5,637 nucleotides of DNA from Cetobacterium sp. UBA6069 (GTDB lineage: Bacteria > Fusobacteriota > Fusobacteriia > Fusobacteriales > Fusobacteriaceae), in the NCBI GenBank assembly GCA_002428805.1, contig DIXX01000014.1:1-5637 (forward strand), in the 5' to 3' direction. Positions 1-5,557 of the stretch are shown here, in pieces. The translations under genes were made by a program, and so were the position numbers. Under the pieces are notes generated by a model, which had not been told where the DNA came from, searched no databases, and saw nothing but the letters and a program-made list of their open reading frames with translations. Position 1 is the first letter of the stretch. Each line of letters begins with the position of its first letter.

Positions 1-539
1 AATTTAGCAGCTTCTACTACTGCTAGAGTTTCTTTCTTAACGTCTACTACGAATATAGCAGCTGGAGCTTCTTTCATATCTTTGATTCCTGATAAGTTCT
101 TAGAAAGTTTAACTAACTCTTTTCTGAAGTTAGCAGCCTCTTTCTTAGTGTAAGCTGTATCTAATGTTCCATCAGCTTCCATTCTCTCTAACTCTTTTAA
201 TCTTTCTACTCTAGTTGCGATAGTTTTGTAGTTTGTTAACATTCCACCTAACCATCTGTTGTTGATGTAGAACATTCCTGATCTCTCAGCTTGATCTTTA
301 ACAGCTTCTTGAGCTTGTTTCTTAGTTCCTACGAAAAGAACTTTTCCACCGTTAGCTGCGATATCTCTCATTACAGCGTAAGCTTCCTCAATTTTCTTTA
401 AAGATTTGTGTAAATCGATTACGTGGATTCCGTTTCTCTCTGTGAAGATGTATCTTGACATCTTAGGGTTCCATCTCTTAGCTTGGTGTCCGAAGTGAAC
501 TCCAGCTTCAAGTAATTGTTTCATAGTAATTACTGCCAT
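1..539 (-). CDS. rpsB: 30S ribosomal protein S2 (partial, C-terminus cut by the left edge)
   Basis: S2 is an essential protein of the small ribosomal subunit, assembled late on the back of the 30S body next to S1. The visible 179 residues begin [19 protein letters not shown] and continue with the hallmark segments [21 protein letters not shown] (about residues 36-45) and [10 protein letters not shown] (about 93-102). The helical insertion of the coiled-coil domain follows (about 104-155), then the start of the IFVVDV strand. S2 proteins are usually about 230-260 residues, so roughly 60-80 are missing. The start is fixed by AGGAGG eight bases upstream and by homology at the N-terminus. In this AT-rich window the gene uses only C-ending codons for Phe (6 of 6), Tyr (5 of 5), Asn (8 of 8) and His (4 of 4), the mark of selection for high expression. 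Elsewhere tsf usually follows rpsB; here that position is outside the window. Identification is very secure. Confidence 0.98.
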   Translation of the reverse strand, partial: MAVITMKQLLEAGVHFGHQAKRWNPKMSRYIFTERNGIHVIDLHKSLKKIEEAYAVMRDIAANGGKVLFVGTKKQAQEAVKDQAERSGMFYINNRWLGGMLTNYKTIATRVERLKELERMEADGTLDTAYTKKEAANFRKELVKLSKNLSGIKDMKEAPAAIFVVDVKKETLAVVEAAK

Positions 540-547
540 TTTTAATT

Positions 548-553
548 CCTCCT
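548..553 (-). promoter_or_regulatory. rpsB ribosome binding site
   Basis: The minus strand reads AGGAGG followed by an eight-base spacer (AATTAAAA) and ATG. This is a full-strength Shine-Dalgarno sequence and decides the rpsB start. It sits directly downstream of the structured leader, where ribosome access could be controlled. Confidence 0.9.
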
Positions 554-561
554 AATTTTGG

Positions 562-627
562 TTATTTCTTCCATTGATCTCAAAACTAAACATCCCATAA
601 GGGCACCTTGTTTAGAAATAATCAATG
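562..627 (-). promoter_or_regulatory. Structured 5' leader of rpsB, candidate S2 autoregulatory RNA
   Basis: The leader runs from a predicted start near 640 to the rpsB ATG, about 100 nt, and is highly self-complementary. Read as RNA, an outer stem pairs CAUUGAU (627-621) with AUCAAUG (578-572). An inner stem pairs CUAAACA (615-609) with UGUUUAG (592-586). A tip pairs CCC (603-601) with GGG (596-594) around a UUAU loop. An asymmetric AGGUG bulge (608-604) lies between inner stem and tip, and an internal loop (620-616 and 585-579) lies between the two stems. The loop strand UAUUU (620-616) can also pair with AAAUA (567-563) just upstream of the ribosome binding site, giving a pseudoknot or an alternative fold. 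In E. coli, S2 represses its own mRNA through a structured leader (the t44 / S2-leader element). The same role here is inferred from position and fold, not from sequence identity. Confidence 0.6.
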
Positions 628-646
628 TGCATTTTATTAGCAAATT

Positions 647-675
647 ATTGTACCACTATTTTCTATAATTGTCAA
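647..675 (-). promoter_or_regulatory. Strong sigma-70-type promoter of rpsB
   Basis: The minus strand has a perfect -35 TTGACA (675-670), a 17-base spacer and a -10 TACAAT (652-647), with the start of transcription expected near 640. The promoter lies inside the 3' end of the upstream pgeF gene: the -35 falls within its last codons and the pgeF TAG stop (658-656) sits in the spacer. No terminator separates pgeF from rpsB, so some readthrough from upstream is also possible. Confidence 0.85.
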
Positions 676-1384
676 TAAATATATAAGCTCCATTTCTTCC
701 AGATAGCTCTTTTTCTCTTCTGTGAGAGTGAAAATCGCCATCAAATGTGCAAAGTTGATTCTTTATAATATTTTTATTTTTTATTCCAAATTCTATCATC
801 AAATTGTAATTAAATTCTTGATTATCAAAAATATATTTATCTCCCTCTTTTGAGAATACATTCTCTAATATCTTATCCGAAAACTGCAGTTTAAATTTTT
901 CGTAAAACTCTTTTGAAACTTCATAATTTTTAGGAGATATTCCTATTCCAAAAGCTACAACAATATCATCTACTTCACTTTTAAACCTTTTTTGTAAAAG
1001 CTCTATCGCTTTTATTCCTATCTTTTTAAAACTACCCATCCATCCAGAATGAACACAACCATAAGCTTTACTTTTTTTATCGAAAAAATAGATTGGCAAG
1101 CAATCTGCATATTTAGTAAATATTACAACATCATCTCTATCTGTTAAAAAACCATCTGTATCTTCAGAATATTCCTGAGTTTCTTTTTCTATAACTACTA
1201 TATTATCTGAATGTGTTTGATAACCTGAATAGATTTTTTTACTTTCTATTTTCAAAGTTTTAAGTATATTTTCTCTATCTTCTTCATTTCGAACATCACC
1301 AAAAGTTTTTGTTGTATAAATCGCCTTTAAATTAAACTCTTTAAACTCCTCTAACTCCCAATACAGTTTTTTATCTATAAACAT
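656..1384 (-). CDS. pgeF: PgeF/YfiH family protein (multicopper polyphenol oxidase / LACC1-like fold)
   Basis: This 242-residue protein belongs to the DUF152/YfiH family, often labelled 'polyphenol oxidase' or 'laccase domain protein'. E. coli PgeF (YfiH) removes mis-incorporated L-Ser from UDP-MurNAc-L-Ser, protecting peptidoglycan precursors. The human relative LACC1 acts on purine nucleosides. Visible family motifs are QTHSDNIVVI (residues 56-65), KYADCLPIYFFD (91-102), AYGCVHSGWMG (107-117) and a C-terminal HSHRREKELSGRNGAYIFI (219-237). The expected metal/active-site residues are present as His58, Cys95 and His112. No signal peptide is seen, so it should be cytoplasmic. The ATG at 1384 is chosen because it gives the usual family length and N-terminus. 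It overlaps the aroF stop by 10 bp with a GAGAG stretch upstream, suggesting translational coupling. A TTG 45 bases further upstream would add 15 lysine-rich residues and is less likely. Family assignment is firm; the exact substrate is not shown by sequence. Confidence 0.9.
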   Translation of the reverse strand: MFIDKKLYWELEEFKEFNLKAIYTTKTFGDVRNEEDRENILKTLKIESKKIYSGYQTHSDNIVVIEKETQEYSEDTDGFLTDRDDVVIFTKYADCLPIYFFDKKSKAYGCVHSGWMGSFKKIGIKAIELLQKRFKSEVDDIVVAFGIGISPKNYEVSKEFYEKFKLQFSDKILENVFSKEGDKYIFDNQEFNYNLMIEFGIKNKNIIKNQLCTFDGDFHSHRREKELSGRNGAYIFIDNYRK

Positions 1385-2394
1385 TTTAAACTCTCTCTGA
1401 ATTCTAATGTCTTTTTTAACTTTTTGCAAAGTACTTCAAAAGCTTCAAAGCTCAGTGTTTGATCTGCATCTGATAAAGCACAACACGGATTCTTATGAAT
1501 CTCTACCATCGCTCCATCAGCTCCAGCTAAAACACATCCTAATGTCACAGGTTCTACTAGAGACCTTTTTCCTGTTCCGTGACTTGCATCTATAATTATA
1601 GGCAGATGTGTTTTCTCTTTTAAAAGAGCTATCCCGTTTATATCTACAGTATTTCTAGTCGCTGTTTCAAACGTTCTTATTCCTCTTTCACAAAGAATAA
1701 TCTCTGTATTTCCAAACGCAACTATATATTCTGCTGCCATTAAAAGCTCTCTTACTGTTCCACTCAATCCTCTTTTTAAAAGTACAGGTTTATTCGTTTT
1801 TCCAAGCTCTTTTAATAAACTGAAATTCTGCATATTTCTAGCTCCGACTTGGAAAACATCTGTGTACTTTGATATTAATTCGATATCTCTTGTATCCATT
1901 ACCTCTGTTACCATTAAAAGATTGTAAGTATCTGCAGCTTCTCTCATATATTTAAGCCCTTCTTCTCCTAAACCTTGGAAATCATAAGGGGATGTTCTTG
2001 GTTTAAATGCTCCACCTCTTAGGTATTCCCCTCCATTTTCTTTTACAACTTTGGCAATCTCTAATATCATCTCTCTATCTTCTATCGAACAAGGCCCAGC
2101 CATTAAAACTAACTCTGACGTTCCTATTTTTCTTCCTTTGATTTCAATTACAGTATCCTCATTTTTAAACTCTCGACTTACAAATTTAAAGGGCTTTCCA
2201 ATCTGTAATACATCTTGAACTATTTCAAAAGTTTTGAAACTCTCTTTTGTAAGTCCTCCCTGTTTTCCCATAATACCTATTTTTTTTATACCACCATCTA
2301 GAATCTCTAAAGCACCATGTCCTGTTGCTTCTATAAATCTTTTTAACTCTAAAATTTCTCCAGATGTAGCTGATTTTTTTAACACTACATACAT
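1375..2394 (-). CDS. aroF: 3-deoxy-7-phosphoheptulonate (DAHP) synthase, type I-beta, with N-terminal ACT-like domain
   Basis: The enzyme condenses phosphoenolpyruvate with erythrose-4-phosphate to DAHP, the first step of the shikimate pathway to aromatic amino acids. Its 339 residues match the I-beta family length. Residues 1-70 form a ferredoxin-like regulatory domain, the part that mediates Phe/Tyr feedback in relatives such as the Thermotoga enzyme. The TIM-barrel catalytic domain then shows MAGPCS (98-103), RGGAFKPRTSPYDFQG (126-141), TEVMD (163-167), QVGARNMQNF (182-191), LLKRG (205-209), CERGIRTFE (235-243), DASHGTGK (269-276) and MVEIHKNPCCALSDADQ (296-312). The divalent-metal ligands expected for the family are all present: Cys102, His272, Glu298 and Asp309. 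The start is set by an AAGGTGAT ribosome binding site. The gene lies 25 bp after the helicase-nuclease and overlaps pgeF. The Cys-Cys pair (304-305) in the last motif is unusual. Function is very secure. Confidence 0.97.
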   Translation of the reverse strand: MYVVLKKSATSGEILELKRFIEATGHGALEILDGGIKKIGIMGKQGGLTKESFKTFEIVQDVLQIGKPFKFVSREFKNEDTVIEIKGRKIGTSELVLMAGPCSIEDREMILEIAKVVKENGGEYLRGGAFKPRTSPYDFQGLGEEGLKYMREAADTYNLLMVTEVMDTRDIELISKYTDVFQVGARNMQNFSLLKELGKTNKPVLLKRGLSGTVRELLMAAEYIVAFGNTEIILCERGIRTFETATRNTVDINGIALLKEKTHLPIIIDASHGTGKRSLVEPVTLGCVLAGADGAMVEIHKNPCCALSDADQTLSFEAFEVLCKKLKKTLEFRESLKCL

Positions 2395-2397
2395 TCT

Positions 2398-2405
2398 ATC
2401 ACCTT
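2398..2405 (-). promoter_or_regulatory. aroF ribosome binding site
   Basis: The minus strand reads AAGGTGAT ending three bases before the aroF ATG. It extends complementarity to the 16S 3' end on the GGTGAT side, which explains the short spacing to the start codon. It supports the ATG at 2394. Confidence 0.75.
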
Positions 2406-2418
2406 ATTTTTTATTTTT

Positions 2419-2427
2419 ATTATATCA
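2419..2427 (-). promoter_or_regulatory. Candidate extended -10 promoter for aroF-pgeF, overlapping the helicase stop codon
   Basis: The minus strand reads TGATATAAT, a consensus extended -10 (TG-N-TATAAT). Its TATAAT contains the last Ile codon (ATA) and the TAA stop of the upstream helicase gene. Transcription would start near 2412, leaving a leader of about 17 nt that holds the AAGGTGAT ribosome binding site. No good -35 hexamer lies 16-18 bases upstream, which is tolerable for an extended -10. In DNA this AT-rich a chance match is possible, so this is a moderate call. Confidence 0.45.
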
Positions 2428-5197
2428 TATTTATACCAAAACAGTGATTTTTAAATTCACATTTTAAACATTTTTCTTTAGATGAACTTTTTTCGGAAAA
2501 CTCCCTATTTTTTATTCGTTTTGATATCGTATCAAACTCTTGTAAAATTTTATCTTCATCACCTTCAGTATATTCAACCTTCAAACTTTTGTTATTTTTT
2601 ATAAAATAAATCTCTCCACCTATAACTTTTTTTTCTGTATTTTTACTCAATAAATAACAATATAACTTTATTTGAGTTTTATATATTTCTAAAACCTCTT
2701 CTTTTAATTCATCAGAACCTGTTTTAAAATCTATAATCTTTAATCCATTATCCTCTTCTATAATTAAATCGATTGTTCCTTCAACTGTATAATCTTTTCT
2801 TAATACAAAAATATTTTTTTCAACATCACAGAATTTTCTCTCTACAAATTCACTGCGATAATAATTCAATATTTGTAAAAATCCATTTTCTAAAATATCT
2901 TTGCTTAAAGTTAAGTTATCTCTCTTTTTCATAGTTTTATAAATCTCTAAATATTCTTCATACAATAATTTTTCATCTAAAATTTTTTCTTTTAAAATAG
3001 ATTTATTTATACTCTCTAGTGTTTCGTGCACTAATGTCCCGTAGAAATTATCAAGGGTTCGTATATTCTGAAAATCTAAGATTTTATTTAATCTATATTT
3101 ATATGGACATTCTTTATACTTTAATAGATCACCTGTATATGAGTAACTTTCTTTTAAATCTATGCTATTTGTTACCTCTATTTCTAAATCATGAAACTTT
3201 AAATCGCCTGAAAGAATATCCGGAATACTTTCATACACTCTTTTAAAGGGAAGGGATGGAACAGTTCTTTTTCCTTTATTACTTTCAATCGCAGTTAAAA
3301 CTAAAAGATTTTTTGCTCTAGAAAATGCAGTATAATAAAGTCTCCAAAAATCGAAATCTTTTATTCTATAATCTGGTTCAAAATCGTTATAAGGAATATA
3401 CATTTTTTCTAACTCCTCTTCCTCAGCTCTATCTCCTTCGGGAACACTTTCTAAAGAACCCACTATAACAATTGGAAATTCCAATCCTTTTGATTGGTGG
3501 ATAGTTAAAAATGAGACTGCTCCCTCTGGTGCATACTCTTTAATGTCCTCATATTCATCTACACCATTTTGCTTTAAAAACTTCAGATGCATTGTGAAAA
3601 AATAGTCTCCAACTTTTATTATATTACTATTGTCTATTTTTAAAACTCCAGATATAGTATCTGCCTTTTGAACTATCTTTGAAAATATTCCTAAATTATA
3701 AAGCTCTCTATTTTCTAAAACACCTTCTGCTTTTTTTTCAAAACTTTCCTTAAATAAACTCAATCCAATAATTTTATAATAAAGATCTAATAGACCTCCA
3801 TTATTTTTTTCTAAAATATACTCCTCTTTCAAGCTATTTATTTCATCTCTAAAAATCTCGTCAGTTTTTATTTTTCTCTCTACAATATTTAAACATTTTT
3901 TATAGTAATCTAAAATATCTAATTTATATTCATTATTATAAATTCTACTTTCTGGCTTAGATAAAATATATAGATAAATTCCTATCACCATTATAATCTC
4001 ATCTCTATTGAAAAAGAGATTTGACCTTGGAGAATAAACTCCTATTCCTCTATACTCTAAATAGTGAGCTAGTGAAACAATCCTTTTGTTTTTCACAGAT
4101 CTAAATAGAAATGCAACTTGATTAAAATCATTAATTTTTTTAGAATTTTTCATAAATATTAAAAAATTAGCAACTCTCTCTTGCCATTTACTTTCTGAAT
4201 CTTCTACAGATAATTTTACAACCCTTGTTCTATCTTGATTTTTTTCATCTGGAACAATTAACTCTTTCGAATGTCTAAACTTGTCCCAATATAAGCTATG
4301 AATCCACTCTTTACAAAATCTAACAATATCTTTTTCTGATCTATAGTTAACTTCTAGTTTAACAACTTTACACTCTCTACCTATTCTTTCTTCAAACTGA
4401 AGAATATTTCTAATCGTTGCACCTCTAAATCTATAAATACCCTGATCATCATCACCAACTACACAGATATTTTGATTTTCGCCACCCATTAAAAAAATCA
4501 ATTTTTCTTGAATTGTATTTGTATCTTGATATTCATCTATCATTATATATCGAATTTTACTTGTAAAAGTTTTTAAAGCTGTTTCGTTATTTTTTAAAAT
4601 TCTAAAAGCTTCTTTTTGAATAGTTGAAAAATCAATAACATTTTCTTCAAATAATATTTTTGTATATTCCCTATATACCTTCGATAAAAAACTATCGTCA
4701 TGAAGCTCTAATCCTTCTTCACTAAATTTATTGAACCATTTTATTAAAGTTTCTCCTATTTTCCAATTAGTTAAATACTCTTTTTTTTCAAAAAACTTTT
4801 TAAAACCGTCTATATTTTTGAAGTATTTTAATTTTGAAAATATAAAAAATTTTTGATCTACATTATCTAAGATTCTATATCCCTTTTTTAAATTAGATAA
4901 CTCTATATTTTCATCTATAATTTTTAGACAGATTGAATGAAGAGTTCCAATATACATTCCCTCTATATGAAACTCTTCATCTTTTAATCTATTTATAACT
5001 CTCGTTGATAATTCTCTTGCTGCTCTTTCTGTAAAAGTTGAAATTAAAATCTCTTCTGGTTTTATATTTTTTTCTTTTATCATATAAACCATTCTCTCTA
5101 CAAGTGTTTTAGTTTTTCCAGATCCGGGTCCTGCTATTATTAATAGTGGTCCATCAATAGTTTCAACCGCTTCTTTTTGACTTTTATTTAAACTCAT
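2420..5197 (-). CDS. UvrD-family helicase fused to C-terminal PD-(D/E)XK Fe-S nuclease (AddA/AddB/AdnAB-like)
   Basis: This 925-residue protein combines an SF1A (UvrD/Rep/PcrA) DNA helicase with a RecB/Cas4-type nuclease, so it should unwind and cut DNA ends during recombinational repair. Helicase motifs in order: Q-motif Gln7, Walker A AGPGSGKT (22-29), Ia STFTERAARE (53-62), II DEYQD (221-225), III VGDDDQGIYRFRGA (247-260), IV NYRS (284-287), V LTIHQSKGLEFP (564-575) and VI YYTAFSRAKN (621-630). The nuclease core shows His724, Asp810, Asp823-x-Lys825 in IIDFKTG, and Gln842/Tyr846. Cys697 plus the terminal CxxCx5C (Cys910, 913, 919) match the AddB/Cas4 iron-sulfur staple. All motor and nuclease residues look intact. 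UvrD or PcrA alone is about 650-780 residues; the extra length is the nuclease. The start at 5197 follows AAGGA and GGTG stretches and begins directly with the Q-motif region. Motif reading makes the architecture secure; the exact family name is uncertain. Confidence 0.93.
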   Translation of the reverse strand: MSLNKSQKEAVETIDGPLLIIAGPGSGKTKTLVERMVYMIKEKNIKPEEILISTFTERAARELSTRVINRLKDEEFHIEGMYIGTLHSICLKIIDENIELSNLKKGYRILDNVDQKFFIFSKLKYFKNIDGFKKFFEKKEYLTNWKIGETLIKWFNKFSEEGLELHDDSFLSKVYREYTKILFEENVIDFSTIQKEAFRILKNNETALKTFTSKIRYIMIDEYQDTNTIQEKLIFLMGGENQNICVVGDDDQGIYRFRGATIRNILQFEERIGRECKVVKLEVNYRSEKDIVRFCKEWIHSLYWDKFRHSKELIVPDEKNQDRTRVVKLSVEDSESKWQERVANFLIFMKNSKKINDFNQVAFLFRSVKNKRIVSLAHYLEYRGIGVYSPRSNLFFNRDEIIMVIGIYLYILSKPESRIYNNEYKLDILDYYKKCLNIVERKIKTDEIFRDEINSLKEEYILEKNNGGLLDLYYKIIGLSLFKESFEKKAEGVLENRELYNLGIFSKIVQKADTISGVLKIDNSNIIKVGDYFFTMHLKFLKQNGVDEYEDIKEYAPEGAVSFLTIHQSKGLEFPIVIVGSLESVPEGDRAEEEELEKMYIPYNDFEPDYRIKDFDFWRLYYTAFSRAKNLLVLTAIESNKGKRTVPSLPFKRVYESIPDILSGDLKFHDLEIEVTNSIDLKESYSYTGDLLKYKECPYKYRLNKILDFQNIRTLDNFYGTLVHETLESINKSILKEKILDEKLLYEEYLEIYKTMKKRDNLTLSKDILENGFLQILNYYRSEFVERKFCDVEKNIFVLRKDYTVEGTIDLIIEEDNGLKIIDFKTGSDELKEEVLEIYKTQIKLYCYLLSKNTEKKVIGGEIYFIKNNKSLKVEYTEGDEDKILQEFDTISKRIKNREFSEKSSSKEKCLKCEFKNHCFGINMI

Positions 5198-5220
5198 CAG
5201 AACACCATCCTTTTTCTTTA

Positions 5221-5249
5221 AGTATACAAAAAAATCAAAAAAAAATAAA
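5221..5249 (-). promoter_or_regulatory. Weak candidate promoter of the helicase-aroF-pgeF operon
   Basis: Between the ferredoxin terminator and the helicase start, the minus strand has TATACT (5226-5221) as a possible -10. At 17-base spacing there is only TTTATT (5249-5244) as -35, which lies in the terminator's own stem and U-tract. The hexamer is a reasonable -10 but the -35 is poor. It is listed because the terminator upstream implies that the operon needs its own start in this 50-base gap. Confidence 0.3.
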
Positions 5250-5272
5250 GCTTAGGTTTTACCTAAGCTTTA
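5233..5272 (-). terminator. Rho-independent terminator of the ferredoxin gene
   Basis: A perfect 12-base inverted repeat (5246-5257 with 5261-5272) encloses a three-base loop. On the minus strand it is followed at once by nine T (5245-5237), then GA, then seven more T (5234-5228). The strong stem and long U-tract make an efficient terminator 14 bases after the ferredoxin stop codon. On the plus strand no T-run follows, so it acts in one direction. It separates the ferredoxin unit from the helicase operon. Confidence 0.93.
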
Positions 5273-5286
5273 AACTCTAGTTATAA

Positions 5287-5454
5287 CTATGCTGTTATTG
5301 CTGATACTGGGCAAACTCCTGCGCAAGCTCCACAATCTACACAAGCTTCTGCAATTTCATATTTCCCGTTAGCGTCAGCTGATATTGCTGATACTGGACA
5401 AGTTCCTTCACAAGCTCCACAACCAATACAAGTGTCTTTATCTATTATATGCAT
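5287..5454 (-). CDS. 2[4Fe-4S] clostridial-type ferredoxin
   Basis: This small soluble electron carrier has 55 residues, the usual length of clostridial ferredoxins, and was found by reading the minus strand directly. It contains two CxxCxxCxxxCP clusters in pseudo-twofold repeat. The first is CIGCGACEGTCP (Cys9, 12, 15, 19) and the second is CVDCGACAGVCP (Cys38, 41, 44, 48). Each is followed by VSAI, and the protein is acidic. The last Cys of each motif ligates the other cluster in known structures. In anaerobes such proteins serve pyruvate:ferredoxin oxidoreductase, hydrogenases and Rnf complexes. The ATG at 5454 follows AGGAGG by nine bases. It has its own consensus promoter and a strong terminator, so it is a single-gene transcript. 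Confidence in identity is high; its redox partner cannot be read from this window. Confidence 0.97.
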   Translation of the reverse strand: MHIIDKDTCIGCGACEGTCPVSAISADANGKYEIAEACVDCGACAGVCPVSAITA

Positions 5455-5463
5455 AACCAAATA

Positions 5464-5469
5464 CCTCCT
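5464..5469 (-). promoter_or_regulatory. Ferredoxin ribosome binding site
   Basis: AGGAGG on the minus strand lies nine bases before the ATG at 5454. It is a full-strength site in keeping with an abundant protein, and it fixes the start. Confidence 0.9.
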
Positions 5470-5495
5470 ATTTTTTATGTTTCTTTATACTAAGT

Positions 5496-5524
5496 AATAT
5501 ACCTAATATAATGAAAAAAGTCAA
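5496..5524 (-). promoter_or_regulatory. Sigma-70-type promoter of the ferredoxin gene
   Basis: The minus strand has -35 TTGACT (5524-5519), a 17-base spacer and -10 TATATT (5501-5496). The predicted start is near 5489, with a leader of about 35 nt. Two near-identical words, TTAGGTATA and TTAGTATA, flank and overlap the -10 in direct orientation and could be a regulator site, although AT-rich chance repetition is as likely. Confidence 0.8.
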
Positions 5525-5535
5525 GATAATTTGGT

Positions 5536-5557
5536 TGAAAAAAATACATTTTTTTCA
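5536..5557. repeat. AT-rich palindrome upstream of the ferredoxin promoter
   Basis: TGAAAAAAA and TTTTTTTCA form a perfect 9-base inverted repeat around TACA, ending 11 bases before the -35. Placed at roughly -47 to -68 and built of A- and T-tracts, it resembles an UP element or bent-DNA activator region. It could instead be an operator or the remains of a terminator for whatever gene lies beyond the right edge. The repeat is certain; the role is a guess. Confidence 0.45.

Noticed and set aside
656..1384. Calling pgeF a true laccase
   Set aside because: The classic multicopper His-rich motifs are absent; the motifs belong to the YfiH/LACC1 fold, for which 'laccase' is a legacy label.
1385..1429. 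TTG start for pgeF adding 15 residues
   Set aside because: The extra part is lysine-rich and outside the usual family N-terminus, and it would overlap aroF by 55 bp; the ATG at 1384 is the better start.
1407..1595. Plus-strand open frame of 62 codons
   Set aside because: It lies antisense inside aroF, has no ribosome binding site or recognisable protein features, and aroF is a secure gene.
2234..2467. Plus-strand open frame of 77 codons
   Set aside because: It is antisense to the aroF start and helicase end; the hydrophobic, proline/serine-rich translation is what reversed AT-rich coding DNA gives.
3019..3246. Plus-strand open frame of 75 codons
   Set aside because: It is antisense within the helicase-nuclease gene, with no ribosome binding site and no known domain.
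2420..5197. Reading the helicase-nuclease as Cas4 or a CRISPR/defence component
   Set aside because: The Cys set is shared with Cas4, but there is no repeat array, no cas gene and no defence gene nearby; a DNA end-processing role fits the full-length architecture better.
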